DNA of 64,000 nt from Collinsella sp. (GTDB lineage: Bacteria; Actinomycetota; Coriobacteriia; Coriobacteriales; Coriobacteriaceae), in NCBI GenBank assembly GCA_019414045.1, contig DXMW01000032.1:62001-126000 (forward strand), given 5' to 3'. Under the pieces are notes generated by a model. The model was not told the origin of the DNA, did no database searches, and saw only the letters and a program-made list of their open reading frames with translations. Within the stretch, counting starts at the first letter, position 1. Each line of letters starts with the position of its first letter. Below are positions 1 to 8,126 of this stretch, piece after piece. Position numbers and translations under genes: made by a program.

Positions 1-1148
1 CCCACCTCGAGCTCGCCCGAAGTCAGCGGCTCCAGACCCACAATCGTCTTGAACAGCGTGGTCTTACCGACGCCGTTGGGGCCGATGACGCCCACGATGC
101 CGTTACGCGGCAGGGTGAACGATAGGTCGTCGATGAGCACACGGCCATCGAACTCCTTGTGCAGATGATGGGCCTCGAGCACCTTGTTGCCCAGACGCGG
201 GCCCACAGGGATGCGGATGTCGGTCCAGTCGAGCTTCTGGCTTGCGCGGGCCTCGGCCTCCATCTCCTCATAGCGAGCCAGACGGGCCTTGTTCTTGGCC
301 TGGCGAGCCTTGGGCGAGCTGCGCACCCACTCGAGCTCGGCCTCCATGCGCTTGGCGAGCTTGGCGTCACGGTTGCCCTGGGCCTCGATACGCGCGGCCT
401 TGGTCTCCAGATACGTGGAGTAGTTGCCCTTGTAGGGATAAAGGTGACCGCGGTCGACCTCGCAGATCCACTCGGCAACGTTATCCAAGAAGTAGCGATC
501 GTGCGTGACGGCAAGCACCGCGCCCTGATAGTTGTGCAGGAAGTGCTCGAGCCACAGGATCGACTCAGCGTCCAGGTGGTTCGTGGGCTCGTCGAGCAGC
601 AGCAGGTCGGGAGCCTCGAGCAGCAACTTGCACAGGGCCACGCGGCGGCGCTCGCCGCCGGAGAGCACGTTAACCGGCATGTCAGAATCGGGCAGCTGCA
701 GGGCGTCCATGGCCTGGCCGAGCTTGGAATCGATATCCCAGCCGTCGGCGGCGTCGATCTCGTCCTGGAGCTTGCCCATCTCGGCCATAAGGGCGTCCAT
801 GTCGCAATCCGGGTCGCACATCTCCTCGCCGATCTTATTGAAGCGATCGACCTTGGCGATCATATCGCCAAACGCCATGCGCACGTTCTCGATGACAGTC
901 TTGTCGTCGTCGAGCGGCGGCTCCTGCTGCAGGATACCCACGGTGTAGCCGGGGGTGAGCCTGGCATCGCCGTTGGAGACCTCCTCAATGCCGGCCATGA
1001 TCTTGAGCAGGGTCGACTTGCCCATGCCGTTGGGACCCACGACGCCGATCTTGGCACCGGGGTAGAAGCTCAGGGTCACGTCGTCAAGGATTACCTTGTC
1101 GCCATGGGCCTTGCGAGCCTGATACATCTGGTAGATAAACTCCGCCAT
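1..1148 (-). CDS. ettA: Energy-dependent translational throttle ABC-F ATPase (3' end cut by window)
   Basis: This is a soluble ABC-F protein of the EttA/Uup class, which binds the ribosomal E site and couples ATP level to translation. It has no membrane segments. The first 382 residues are visible. Walker A GPNGMGKST is at about residues 38-46, followed by an LSGGERRRVAL signature and LLLLDEPTNHLD. A charged linker (the P-site tRNA interaction motif region) comes next, and a second Walker A GPNGVGKTT lies near residue 360. The family is about 555 residues, so roughly the last 170 lie outside the window. The ATG at 1148 begins MAEFIYQMY, the typical EttA start. The gene stands alone here. Confidence 0.93.
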   Translation of the reverse strand, partial: MAEFIYQMYQARKAHGDKVILDDVTLSFYPGAKIGVVGPNGMGKSTLLKIMAGIEEVSNGDARLTPGYTVGILQQEPPLDDDKTVIENVRMAFGDMIAKVDRFNKIGEEMCDPDCDMDALMAEMGKLQDEIDAADGWDIDSKLGQAMDALQLPDSDMPVNVLSGGERRRVALCKLLLEAPDLLLLDEPTNHLDAESILWLEHFLHNYQGAVLAVTHDRYFLDNVAEWICEVDRGHLYPYKGNYSTYLETKAARIEAQGNRDAKLAKRMEAELEWVRSSPKARQAKNKARLARYEEMEAEARASQKLDWTDIRIPVGPRLGNKVLEAHHLHKEFDGRVLIDDLSFTLPRNGIVGVIGPNGVGKTTLFKTIVGLEPLTSGELEV

Positions 1149-1240
1149 ATGTCTGTCCTATCCTTTCTACCTGCTGTTTCCCTATTTTTGATTCGCTTTA
1201 GTGGAAACGAAATGAGAAAACCAGCTCTGAAACTTAACGA

Positions 1241-1259
1241 AAAAGGGGCATGGTTGCCC
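1241..1259 (-). terminator. Intrinsic terminator of the sdpR-sdpI unit
   Basis: Read on the minus strand, a GGGCA/TGCCC stem with a four-base loop is followed by CTTTTT. It lies about 75 bases after the sdpI stop and before ettA. Confidence 0.6.
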
Positions 1260-1332
1260 ACACCCCCTAATACTACCTGGGAAAAGTCCCCCGGAACATA
1301 CTATGAACTGCGTACGCTAGTTTTCCGCAACC

Positions 1333-2037
1333 TTAGCGAACGGCTCGCTGCGATTTACGCCACAGCAGATACGAGTAGACGTAGACGGCTCCGACCGAAC
1401 CAAACGCCAAAACCGCAATCACTGCGGCGATGACTTCACTCGAAAGCACCGCACCTGCCACGCCCATCACAATCAGGCCAACACCCAGCACCATAAAGCA
1501 GGCGCCGCCAAAACGCTGCGTACGGCGCCAGTTCTCGGGATCGGCAAGTGCCCAAGGCGTCTTGATACCGAGCGTATAGTTCTGCTTCACACGCGGCAAG
1601 TAGTTGCCTACGCCGATGAACAGCAAACCGATGGCACCGGAAATCAGCACGTTGACCGAACCGACCGCCGGCACCACGCCCCAGACCGTAAGCTCACCCA
1701 ACCAGCTTATGGCACACATGAACAAGGTGAAGGCGATTACGAAGCCCTGATAGAACTTGCCCGAGGTTCGATATGCCTCACCTTTGGGGTCAATGCGTGG
1801 CACCACGTAGAACATTGCAAGAAGTGCCAGAGGCAGCACGCCGAGCGCGGAGGCCATCCAGCTAGGGCCCCAACCGTCGACGGCGCCGTTCGCTCCCCAG
1901 TGCGTGGGAATCTGTGCAGGCAAGCTCGGCATCACCATAAGGTGCGCCGCGACATTAATAGCGCAGACCACAACAAGCATGGCCCATACACGCGGCGATA
2001 CCCCCGTGGCGTGAATGCCCTTGTTTTCGTTATTCAT
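1333..2037 (-). CDS. sdpI: SdpI-family multipass membrane protein (DUF1648 + SdpI)
   Basis: A membrane protein of 234 residues with about six hydrophobic segments. The N-terminal part carries the DUF1648 pattern (IPTHWGANGAVDGWG, about residues 42-56). The C-terminal part carries the SdpI/YhfL pattern (LGIKTPWALADPENW). In Bacillus subtilis SdpI gives immunity to the SdpC toxin and sequesters the repressor SdpR at the membrane. The ATG at 2037 overlaps the end of the upstream ArsR-type gene by eight bases and has an AAGGTG ribosome site; a longer in-frame reading back to 2079 lies inside that gene and is less likely. No SdpC-like toxin gene is seen nearby. The family call is firm; the immunity role here is inference. 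Confidence 0.85.
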   Translation of the reverse strand: MNNENKGIHATGVSPRVWAMLVVVCAINVAAHLMVMPSLPAQIPTHWGANGAVDGWGPSWMASALGVLPLALLAMFYVVPRIDPKGEAYRTSGKFYQGFVIAFTLFMCAISWLGELTVWGVVPAVGSVNVLISGAIGLLFIGVGNYLPRVKQNYTLGIKTPWALADPENWRRTQRFGGACFMVLGVGLIVMGVAGAVLSSEVIAAVIAVLAFGSVGAVYVYSYLLWRKSQRAVR

Positions 2038-2308
2038 CCTCATCACCTTCAGTGTCTGTAAAGCCCATAAACCAGCCAATCAAGTCCTGCATGACGGTGG
2101 TGTTTAAGCTGTAAACGATGTTTTGGCCATGGCGCTCGTCGGTCACCAACCCGGCGTTTTTAAGCGTCGCCAAGTGATGGCTCAGCGACGGCTTACTGAT
2201 ATCGAAATGCTTGTCAAGCTCCCCCGCCGTGCAATTGCCCTCGCGCAGCAGTTCCAAAATGCGCCGCCGCGTAGGATCGGCCAGCGCCTTAAAACCCTCT
2301 CCCGGCAT
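2030..2308 (-). CDS. sdpR: ArsR/SdpR-type winged-helix repressor
   Basis: A 92-residue ArsR-family DNA-binding protein. The helix-turn-helix lies around ISKPSLSHHLATLKNAGLV (residues 36-54), followed by the wing RHGQNIVYSL. It has no cysteine metal-binding motif in the recognition helix, so it is not a metal sensor of the usual ArsR type; this fits SdpR, an autorepressor controlled by SdpI. The ATG at 2308 has a strong AGAGGAGG site four bases upstream; a GTG at 2326 is possible but lacks one. It overlaps sdpI and forms one operon with it. Confidence 0.85.
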   Translation of the reverse strand: MPGEGFKALADPTRRRILELLREGNCTAGELDKHFDISKPSLSHHLATLKNAGLVTDERHGQNIVYSLNTTVMQDLIGWFMGFTDTEGDEDE

Positions 2309-2342
2309 AAGACCTCCTCTCAGCACCCCTCATGACGCGCAC

Positions 2343-2380
2343 ACTATACTCGATATTTAGATGTTTGTCTAACTATCTAA
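2343..2380 (-). promoter_or_regulatory. sdpR promoter with palindromic operator
   Basis: On the minus strand, TAGACA (2366-2371) and TATAGT (2343-2348) are 17 bases apart, a near-consensus sigma-A promoter. TTAGAT (2357-2362) and ATCTAA (2375-2380) form an inverted repeat around the -35 box, a sensible place for SdpR autorepression. The operator is inferred from symmetry alone. Confidence 0.6.
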
Positions 2381-2394
2381 TACAGTAATATCTA

Positions 2395-2423
2395 TAGAAC
2401 ATTCGTTCGTATTTAGCTACAAT
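2395..2423 (+). promoter_or_regulatory. Candidate promoter of the 28-codon ORF transcript
   Basis: TAGAAC (2395-2400) and TACAAT (2418-2423) are 17 bases apart. The predicted transcript start, about 2429-2431, falls on the first bases of the 5' arm of the long-range inverted repeat. Confidence 0.45.
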
Positions 2424-2429
2424 GGAAGT

Positions 2430-2653
2430 TGAAGCAGATGGGCCAGCTCCCTCTACCCGAGAAGGAGATGGACTATGAGTATTAACGATGTCCTGACGTT
2501 GTTGTTGCTTGTAATCGCGGCTGTGGAGCTCGGCATCCACATTGGAGGTCGAATGAAATAGCCGCCCCCGCGTAATGCGAAGACGGCCACTTCTCACGCC
2601 ATAAACGTGTTTCGGAGTTGGCTAACCCGCGGCAACGGGTGCCATCTGCTTCA
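2430..2653 (+). repeat. Long-range inverted repeat around a small ORF, with 3' hairpin
   Basis: A 12-base arm TGAAGCAGATGG (2430-2441) is the exact reverse complement of CCATCTGCTTCA (2642-2653). Just before the 3' arm, ACCCG (2625-2629) pairs with CGGGT (2636-2640), extended by GGC/GCC across a TA bulge. If transcribed from about 2430, the RNA's 5' and 3' ends could pair, as in hok- or fst-type toxin mRNAs. Confidence 0.6.
2475..2561 (+). CDS. 28-residue hydrophobic peptide, candidate type I toxin (holin-like)
   Basis: The ORF starts at ATG 2475 behind an AAGGAGATGGACT ribosome site and ends at TAG 2559-2561. The peptide begins MSINDVLTLLLLVIAA, continues as one membrane-spanning helix and ends with a short basic tail, GGRMK. 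Short polar start, single helix and basic tail match the layout of Hol_Tox and Fst-like peptides, but I cannot confirm family membership. It sits inside a long-range inverted repeat with its own promoter. Expected action, if a toxin, is at the cytoplasmic membrane. Confidence 0.55.
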   Translation: MSINDVLTLLLLVIAAVELGIHIGGRMK

Positions 2654-2718
2654 TCTTATGCGAATCCCGATCTCATTTCAACAAGCCCCTAGGGCTCAAA
2701 TGGAATCGTGATAATCCC

Positions 2719-2724
2719 TATAAT
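2719..2724 (+). promoter_or_regulatory. -10 box for tcdA
   Basis: A perfect TATAAT lies 45 bases before the tcdA start; the -35 region (TCAAAT, 2696-2701) is poor. Confidence 0.45.
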
Positions 2725-2768
2725 GGCGATAGCCCAAACACGATCCGCTTCCCCATCGGAGGACATCT

Positions 2769-3566
2769 ATGACCGAAACCGCAGCCGCAGCTCCCGTCGA
2801 GACACGCGACACCAAGCTCGAGATCATCATGGGCCGTGAGGCGCTCGATAAACTCGCCAACGCCACGGTGCTGGTGCTGGGCTGTGGCGGCGTGGGATCC
2901 AACTGCTGCGAAGCGCTCGCGCGCGGCGGCATCGGTCATTTTGTGATCCTGGACAAGGACATCATCGCGCCCAGCAACATCAACCGCCAGGCCATCGCCT
3001 TTCATAGCACCATCGGCAAGCGCAAAGTGGACGTAATGGAAACCATGATCAACGATATCAACCCTGCCGCCACCGTCATCAAGCGTACCGAATACCTGTT
3101 GAGCGACAGCATCGATGGGTTCTTCGCGGGCGTTTTGGAGCAGACGGACGGCAAGCTCGACTACGTCATCGACGCCATCGACACCATTTCGGCCAAGCTC
3201 GCCATTGCCAAATATGCTCAGGACAATGACATTCGTTTGGTTAGCTCCATGGGCGGGGCCAACAAGCTCCATCCCGAATGCCTGCATTTTGCCGACATTT
3301 TTAACACCGTGCGCGACCCTATGAGCCGCATCATGCGCAAAGAGTGCAAAAAACGTGGCATCAAGAGCCTTCACGTGCTGTTTAGCTGCGAGGAGTCGGT
3401 AAAGACCCAGCCCCGCGACCCTTCCAACATCCACGAGCGCACCGAGCTGGGAACCGCGAGCTTTATGCCGCCCATCATGGGCCAGATGATTGCCGGCGAG
3501 GTTATCCGACAGATCAGCGGACGCGGCACCGAGCGCGTGCGCGCCGACGGCCAGTGCTTGGACTAG
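2769..3566 (+). CDS. tcdA: tRNA threonylcarbamoyladenosine dehydratase
   Basis: A 265-residue E1-like (ThiF/MoeB superfamily) ATPase that cyclises t6A37 to ct6A37 in ANN-decoding tRNAs. The Rossmann nucleotide loop LVLGCGGVGSNCCEALARGG is near residues 35-54. It is followed by the D-x-D-x-I-x-x-S-N-I-N-R-Q motif (DKDIIAPSNINRQ) and the IDAIDTISAK segment typical of TcdA/YgdL. The length matches TcdA, not the longer ThiF-rhodanese proteins. Its neighbour tatD starts 14 bases downstream, so the two are probably co-transcribed. Confidence 0.92.
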   Translation: MTETAAAAPVETRDTKLEIIMGREALDKLANATVLVLGCGGVGSNCCEALARGGIGHFVILDKDIIAPSNINRQAIAFHSTIGKRKVDVMETMINDINPAATVIKRTEYLLSDSIDGFFAGVLEQTDGKLDYVIDAIDTISAKLAIAKYAQDNDIRLVSSMGGANKLHPECLHFADIFNTVRDPMSRIMRKECKKRGIKSLHVLFSCEESVKTQPRDPSNIHERTELGTASFMPPIMGQMIAGEVIRQISGRGTERVRADGQCLD

Positions 3567-3579
3567 CAGGGATGCCGCG

Positions 3580-4362
3580 ATGGAGCCGCAGCTGTTTGAT
3601 GCACACTGTCATCTTGATTTGATGGCCTGCCCGGATACCGTCGCCGATGAGACGAGGGCACTGGGCCTGGGTCTATTTGACTGCGGCGTCGACCCACGCG
3701 ACTTCGCGGCAGCAAAAACACGTGCCGGTCACCGCCCGAGCATCATTGCGGGCGTCGGCCTCCATCCCTGGTGGCTCGCCGACGGCCGATGCAGTGCTAC
3801 CGAAATCGACCTGCTTTGCGAAGTCGCTGCACAAGAGCGTTTTATCGGCGAGATCGGGCTCGACTTTTCCGCACGCTTTGCTGGAAGCGAGCCGTTACAA
3901 ATACAGGCACTTGAACGGCTCTGCGATGCACTTGTGCATCATCCTCTTGCCGGGCGCGTGATATCAATTCACGCCGTTCGTTCGGCAGGAACCGTGCTGG
4001 ACGCCCTCGAATCGCATGGACTACTCATCCCAAACTCCAACTCCCCCGCTATCATCTTCCACTGGTTTAGCGGTACCTCGGACGAACTCGTCCACGCGCG
4101 CGATGCAGGCTGCTATTTTTCCGTCAGCGAGCGCATGCTCGCCACCAAACGTGGGCGCGAATACGCCCGACAGATTCCACTCGACCGTCTACTACTCGAG
4201 ACCGATGCGCCGGCAGAGCCAGACGCAGAAACAAGTGCGCAGTCGCTCATCAGATCGCTCACAAGGACCTCGATGCGCATCGCCTCGCTCAAAAACTGTG
4301 ACGCAAAGCGCATCGAGTCGGCAGTTTTAGCAAATGCGCACTCTGTTTTTGACCTTCGCTAA
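3580..4362 (+). CDS. tatD: TatD-family metal-dependent hydrolase (DNase)
   Basis: A 260-residue TIM-barrel nuclease-like enzyme. Metal ligands are visible: DAHCH at residues 7-11, the glutamate of GEIGLDF, the histidines of SIHAV and IFHWFSG, and the aspartate of LLETDAP. The family acts as 3'-5' DNase or as a quality-control hydrolase. ATG 3580 is chosen because MEPQLFDAHCHLD matches the family N terminus; the same frame is open 30 codons further upstream inside tcdA but lacks similarity. The ribosome site (CAGGGA) is weak, suggesting coupling to tcdA. Confidence 0.85.
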   Translation: MEPQLFDAHCHLDLMACPDTVADETRALGLGLFDCGVDPRDFAAAKTRAGHRPSIIAGVGLHPWWLADGRCSATEIDLLCEVAAQERFIGEIGLDFSARFAGSEPLQIQALERLCDALVHHPLAGRVISIHAVRSAGTVLDALESHGLLIPNSNSPAIIFHWFSGTSDELVHARDAGCYFSVSERMLATKRGREYARQIPLDRLLLETDAPAEPDAETSAQSLIRSLTRTSMRIASLKNCDAKRIESAVLANAHSVFDLR

Positions 4363-4440
4363 CCCATGTGGCAAAAATGCCAAGGGACATGCGAATCGTA
4401 CAACGCAGTCCCTATTGATAGGCAGTGCAATTCGGCAGCA

Positions 4441-5958
4441 TTACACCAATTCGTGCATGAGATCACGGTTGCGCGCATACAATTCGTCAAAGATATGACG
4501 GCGCGACGCATATAGCTCGTGGGCAGTCATATCGGGCACGATTGTTTGCGCAACGCCAAGGACTCGGGCGAGTTCATCCCATGATGCATAGGCGCCACCT
4601 GCGAGAGCTGCCATGATGGCATCACCGAAGCATGCGCCCACCGTAACCTTGGCAACCGAGACCTCGCGCCCGCATACGTCGGCGATAGCTTGCATCCAAA
4701 CTGGATTCTTGGTTCCACCTCCGACAAGCATAATGCGCCCAATTGGCAGTCCATGCTCTCGCTCGATAATGTCGACATGGGATGCAACGGTATACGCGAC
4801 GCCTTCCAAGGCGGCGCGAACCACATGGGCTCGTGTATGCCTTCCGGTCAAGCCAAAGAAGACGCCACGCGCCTCGGGATCATTGAGCGGAGTACGCTCC
4901 CCCGCAAAGTACGGCAGACACAGGAGCCCATCGGCACCCGGCGCCACGTCGGCGGCATCATGCGCCATAACCGAATATGCATCGGGGCCACCGTGGCCCT
5001 CGGCCTCTACGGCGTCGCGATACAGCTCTTGGCGCAGCCACGATGTGAGCGCACCCGCCGTATTGGTCCCCGCGCAGATCCCGTAAGTTCCGGGAATGAT
5101 AAACGTCCCTGGCCACAGACGGGCATCATCGATCATATGATCAGCTAGGTAGATGAAATACGCTGTACTCCCCAACTGAACCATCATATCGCCGGGACGG
5201 AATACACCCGTCGAAATGGCCTCGGCACCAGAGTCGCCCGTTCCCACTAAGACAGGTGTCCCTGCCGCGAGCCCCGTCGCCTCAGCCGCACGCTGCGTAA
5301 TCACCCCGGCAATATCGGTAGCCGACATTACCTCCGCCATCTGGTCAGGCCGGCAGAAACGAGCACATTCCCGAGCATCAACCTTCCAAGTGTAGCGGTC
5401 ATATAGGGGAAGAAAATCCTCCGCCAAATAACGGTCCACCGTAAAACGCCCCGTCAACTTCGCGCACAGAAACGATGACGCCGTCAGGAACTTCGCGGCA
5501 CGTTCGTGCACCTCGGGCATATTCTCCTTAAACCACAAGATCTTGGGAGCAATATCTGACGAACAGGGATCGTGCCCGAAAAGCTCGCGTGCGCGATCTG
5601 ACCCATATTCGAAAAGAAGCTCGTCAATCTGCGGCTTCGAACGTGCATCGACTCCATATAAAATCGCGGGCGCCAGCGCGTTGCACTCGGTATCGACCGG
5701 TACGCAGTCGCAACCCAATGCGGAAAGGCCCACGCATCCAATCTGCGCCGCATTAACCCCCGATCGCACCACCAGCTCGCGCGACAAGCGGCAAAAATCG
5801 CCCCACCAAACTGCCTCCGCATCATGCTGGTACCATCCATCACGCGGGTTGTCCGTCTCGTGTCCACAAGAGGCCTGGCAAACGATGTTGCATCGACCAT
5901 CGATTAAAACGCCTTTAGAGGCACTTGTCCCAATATCAATACCCAGATAGAACCCCAT
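4441..5958 (-). CDS. FGGY-family carbohydrate kinase
   Basis: A 505-residue cytoplasmic sugar kinase. The N-terminal phosphate loop GIDIGTSASKGVLID is at residues 6-20. GTGDSGAEAISTG and the second FGGY signature region LVGGGTKNPVWMQAIADV follow in order. The overall pattern is closest to xylulokinase-like enzymes, but the substrate cannot be read from sequence. It is the last gene of the catabolic locus; its start lies six bases past the BtpA-like stop and its ribosome site overlaps that stop, so translation is probably coupled. With two PfkB kinases in the same locus, it makes a third sugar or polyol kinase. Confidence 0.88.
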   Translation of the reverse strand: MGFYLGIDIGTSASKGVLIDGRCNIVCQASCGHETDNPRDGWYQHDAEAVWWGDFCRLSRELVVRSGVNAAQIGCVGLSALGCDCVPVDTECNALAPAILYGVDARSKPQIDELLFEYGSDRARELFGHDPCSSDIAPKILWFKENMPEVHERAAKFLTASSFLCAKLTGRFTVDRYLAEDFLPLYDRYTWKVDARECARFCRPDQMAEVMSATDIAGVITQRAAEATGLAAGTPVLVGTGDSGAEAISTGVFRPGDMMVQLGSTAYFIYLADHMIDDARLWPGTFIIPGTYGICAGTNTAGALTSWLRQELYRDAVEAEGHGGPDAYSVMAHDAADVAPGADGLLCLPYFAGERTPLNDPEARGVFFGLTGRHTRAHVVRAALEGVAYTVASHVDIIEREHGLPIGRIMLVGGGTKNPVWMQAIADVCGREVSVAKVTVGACFGDAIMAALAGGAYASWDELARVLGVAQTIVPDMTAHELYASRRHIFDELYARNRDLMHELV

Positions 5959-5964
5959 AGGTGC

Positions 5965-6774
5965 CTACTTCCCTCGCGCCGTGCGAGCGGTAGCCATAAA
6001 ACGAGCTACCCGCTCAACATCAACCGGGGCATCCAGCTTTCCATCGCGCTTTAAGCACGTGCCGACAAACGCGCCATCGTAGTGAGCAAATACGTCAGCC
6101 ACGGTATTTTCGCGACAACCGGTGCCACACACCACAGGTACTTGGCCAACACGCTCGCGGACCTCATCGGCAAGCTCGCCCGAAGCGCCGCGACCGGCAG
6201 CCGAACCGCCGATGATCATCGCATCCGGTAGGCAATTAAAGAGAAGTGAATCGGCAATGTCCGCAGTCGTGCGGTCGTTGAGATAAACCTCCCCCTCGCT
6301 CGTGATGAAGTGAAAAAGCTTGAGGTCGTCCAAGCGCAGCGCCGCCTTGCGACGCATGGTGTGCGCGAAATCTCGGTTAATCAGCCCGAGATCACCGGCC
6401 CAGGCACCGCAAAAATTGCAGCGCGTGAACTGCGCGTCGACGGCAGCGCACAGCTCGATTGTAGCATCACCATCGTAAATTGCCTCAGCTCCCCAAGGAG
6501 TCGACAGATCATGGGATAGAGCCCCGATTACATAGCCCATCGATGCAAGGGTTGAGGGAGAAACGTGCTGCTCATAGGGCATCGAGAGCTCATTGGTAAT
6601 CAAAATGCCATCGACACCGCCCTGCTGCAACGCTTCAAGATCGCGCTTGGCGGCTTCCACGACCTGCGACACGCTTCCGCCCGGGTAATACAGTGGATCG
6701 CCCGGCAGAGGACGCAGGTGCAGCATTCCGATAACCGGCTTTTCGGTCTTGAACATCGAGGTTAGAAACGACAT
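5965..6774 (-). CDS. BtpA/SgcQ-family TIM-barrel protein
   Basis: A 269-residue protein with the family opening KPVIGMLHLRPLPGDP (residues 12-27), then GGVDGILITNELSMPY and the C-terminal GTCLKRDG(K) segment. BtpA was named for photosystem I biogenesis, but relatives such as SgcQ lie in sugar operons of non-photosynthetic bacteria and their reaction is unknown. It has a good AAGGAG site 6 bases before ATG. It lies between yjbQ and the FGGY kinase, pointing to sugar-phosphate metabolism. The function is inferred from context only. Confidence 0.85.
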   Translation of the reverse strand: MSFLTSMFKTEKPVIGMLHLRPLPGDPLYYPGGSVSQVVEAAKRDLEALQQGGVDGILITNELSMPYEQHVSPSTLASMGYVIGALSHDLSTPWGAEAIYDGDATIELCAAVDAQFTRCNFCGAWAGDLGLINRDFAHTMRRKAALRLDDLKLFHFITSEGEVYLNDRTTADIADSLLFNCLPDAMIIGGSAAGRGASGELADEVRERVGQVPVVCGTGCRENTVADVFAHYDGAFVGTCLKRDGKLDAPVDVERVARFMATARTARGK

Positions 6775-6807
6775 AACGTGCTCCTTCTTAGGGTCATTGC
6801 AGGGACG

Positions 6808-7236
6808 TTACTCCCCCAGCACCTCGACGTACACTTTTCGCTTCTGCGGACCGTCAAACTCCGCAAGATAGATGTTCTGGGCACCTCCGCACACGATGTG
6901 GCCATCTTGGACGGGAAAGAAGCAACTGTTTCCACAAATCATGCTCTTGATATGCCCACAGGAGTTGTTACCGGTGGCTCCATAGCTCGGCAGGAAGTGT
7001 GCATGCGCATAGGGGGCATCGAGTGGGGCGATGCGATCAAGCGTCTCCATAAGATCCGTCTCCACGCAGGGCAGCCCCTCGTTTACCACGATTCCGCAGG
7101 TCGTATGCGACAAAATAATCGCCGCCAAGCCATTCGTCACCGAGCTGCGTTCGATGGCAGCGTGGACGTCCTCGGTAATATCGATGAACTGGTCCGGAGC
7201 AGTCGATAGATAGCTCAATGTCTCGAGCGTCACCAT
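6808..7236 (-). CDS. yjbQ: YjbQ/UPF0047-family protein
   Basis: A 142-residue single-domain protein. The family motifs are present: VTNGLAAIILSHTTCGIVVNE, where the histidine and cysteine are conserved, and a second histidine cluster around APYAHAHFLPSYGATG. The C terminus IYLAEFDGPQKRKVYVEVLG is typical. E. coli YjbQ has weak thiamine-phosphate synthase activity in vitro, and its physiological role is unresolved. ATG 7236 is used; a GTG at 7242 overlapping the upstream stop is also possible. Tight spacing shows it belongs to the catabolic operon. Confidence 0.87.
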   Translation of the reverse strand: MVTLETLSYLSTAPDQFIDITEDVHAAIERSSVTNGLAAIILSHTTCGIVVNEGLPCVETDLMETLDRIAPLDAPYAHAHFLPSYGATGNNSCGHIKSMICGNSCFFPVQDGHIVCGGAQNIYLAEFDGPQKRKVYVEVLGE

Positions 7237-7238
7237 GT

Positions 7239-8099
7239 TCACTCATCCCCTTCAAGAAAACGCAGGGCATTACCCCAGTAGAGCCTTTCTCGCGCATCAT
7301 CGCGCATGGGCACGGTATCGAGCGCCCGCTTGAGTTTGAATGCACGGAAGCGCGGCGTATTGCTGGCGAACATCACTTGGTGCGATAGCGCGCGCTCATA
7401 CCACAGCGGTCCCATATCGACCGTGAAAAGACGCTGCATCATCTCCTCGGGCGAATCTATGTAAGTGATAGAGGTGTCCGCGTAGCAGTTGGGATACTTG
7501 AGCAGCATCGCCACGGTCTCGCGCACCCAGGGCCAGCCAAAATGGGTCAAACTAAAACGCACATTTGGATGCGTTGCGATTGTGTGCTCAAATGCAAGCG
7601 GGTTACTGCGCGAGAGCTCTGCGCCCGGCTCCCAAGACATACCGGCATGGAAAACCACCGGCTTGTTATAGCGCTCGCACAGTTCGTAAAGCGGCTCGGC
7701 CACAGCATCATCGGGGGCAAAACCCTGCTTTGCCGGATGCAGGCAAAGCCCCTTTGCCCCCAACTCGGTAAAGGCGCGCTCCAATTCGTCTGCGGCACCG
7801 CTCACCTGCGGGTCTACGCTCGCAAATCCCCACAGACGATCGGGATGTGCGGCAACCAGCATGGCAATCTGGTCATTGGTGCCAAAGTGCCCTCCGCATG
7901 CCGTGGTTACATCGAGCGGCATGAGCACGCTCTTCTGCACATCGCAGACGTCCATCTCGACTTGAAGCTCATCCCAATCCATGGGGCCCATATGCCCCAT
8001 ACCAAATTCTCGTGACCAAAAACCGAATCCATCAGGCTCATCACCCGGCGTACAGATCTCGCCGTAGAGCATAGGATGGACCAACATGTCGATAACCAT
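7239..8099 (-). CDS. Amidohydrolase_2 (ACMSD-like) TIM-barrel protein with altered metal site
   Basis: A 286-residue member of the amidohydrolase_2 family, which includes hydrolases, lactonases and decarboxylases. Histidines are kept in VVFHAGMSWE and SLTHFGWPWVRE. Two expected metal ligands are not: the N-terminal D-x-H-x-H reads DMLVH (first His replaced by Leu), and the usual S-D-x-P near the C terminus reads SNTP. ATG 8099 follows an AAAGGAG site; the reading frame extends seven codons upstream without support. The gene sits between a PfkB kinase and yjbQ, nearly abutting both. The reaction is unknown and may be non-hydrolytic. Confidence 0.8.
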   Translation of the reverse strand: MVIDMLVHPMLYGEICTPGDEPDGFGFWSREFGMGHMGPMDWDELQVEMDVCDVQKSVLMPLDVTTACGGHFGTNDQIAMLVAAHPDRLWGFASVDPQVSGAADELERAFTELGAKGLCLHPAKQGFAPDDAVAEPLYELCERYNKPVVFHAGMSWEPGAELSRSNPLAFEHTIATHPNVRFSLTHFGWPWVRETVAMLLKYPNCYADTSITYIDSPEEMMQRLFTVDMGPLWYERALSHQVMFASNTPRFRAFKLKRALDTVPMRDDARERLYWGNALRFLEGDE

Positions 8100-8126
8100 T
8101 TCGTACTCCTTTCCAGGCATTTGACC

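Noticed and set aside
2373..2597. A 74-codon minus-strand frame opposite the 28-residue peptide
   Set aside because: It has no ribosome site and overlaps the promoter and repeat arm. An antisense RNA is possible, but I found no good minus-strand promoter.
4363..4440. Hairpin GGCAAAAATGCC between converging tatD and FGGY genes
   Set aside because: The stem is only four bases and has no T-run at the right place; too weak to call a terminator.
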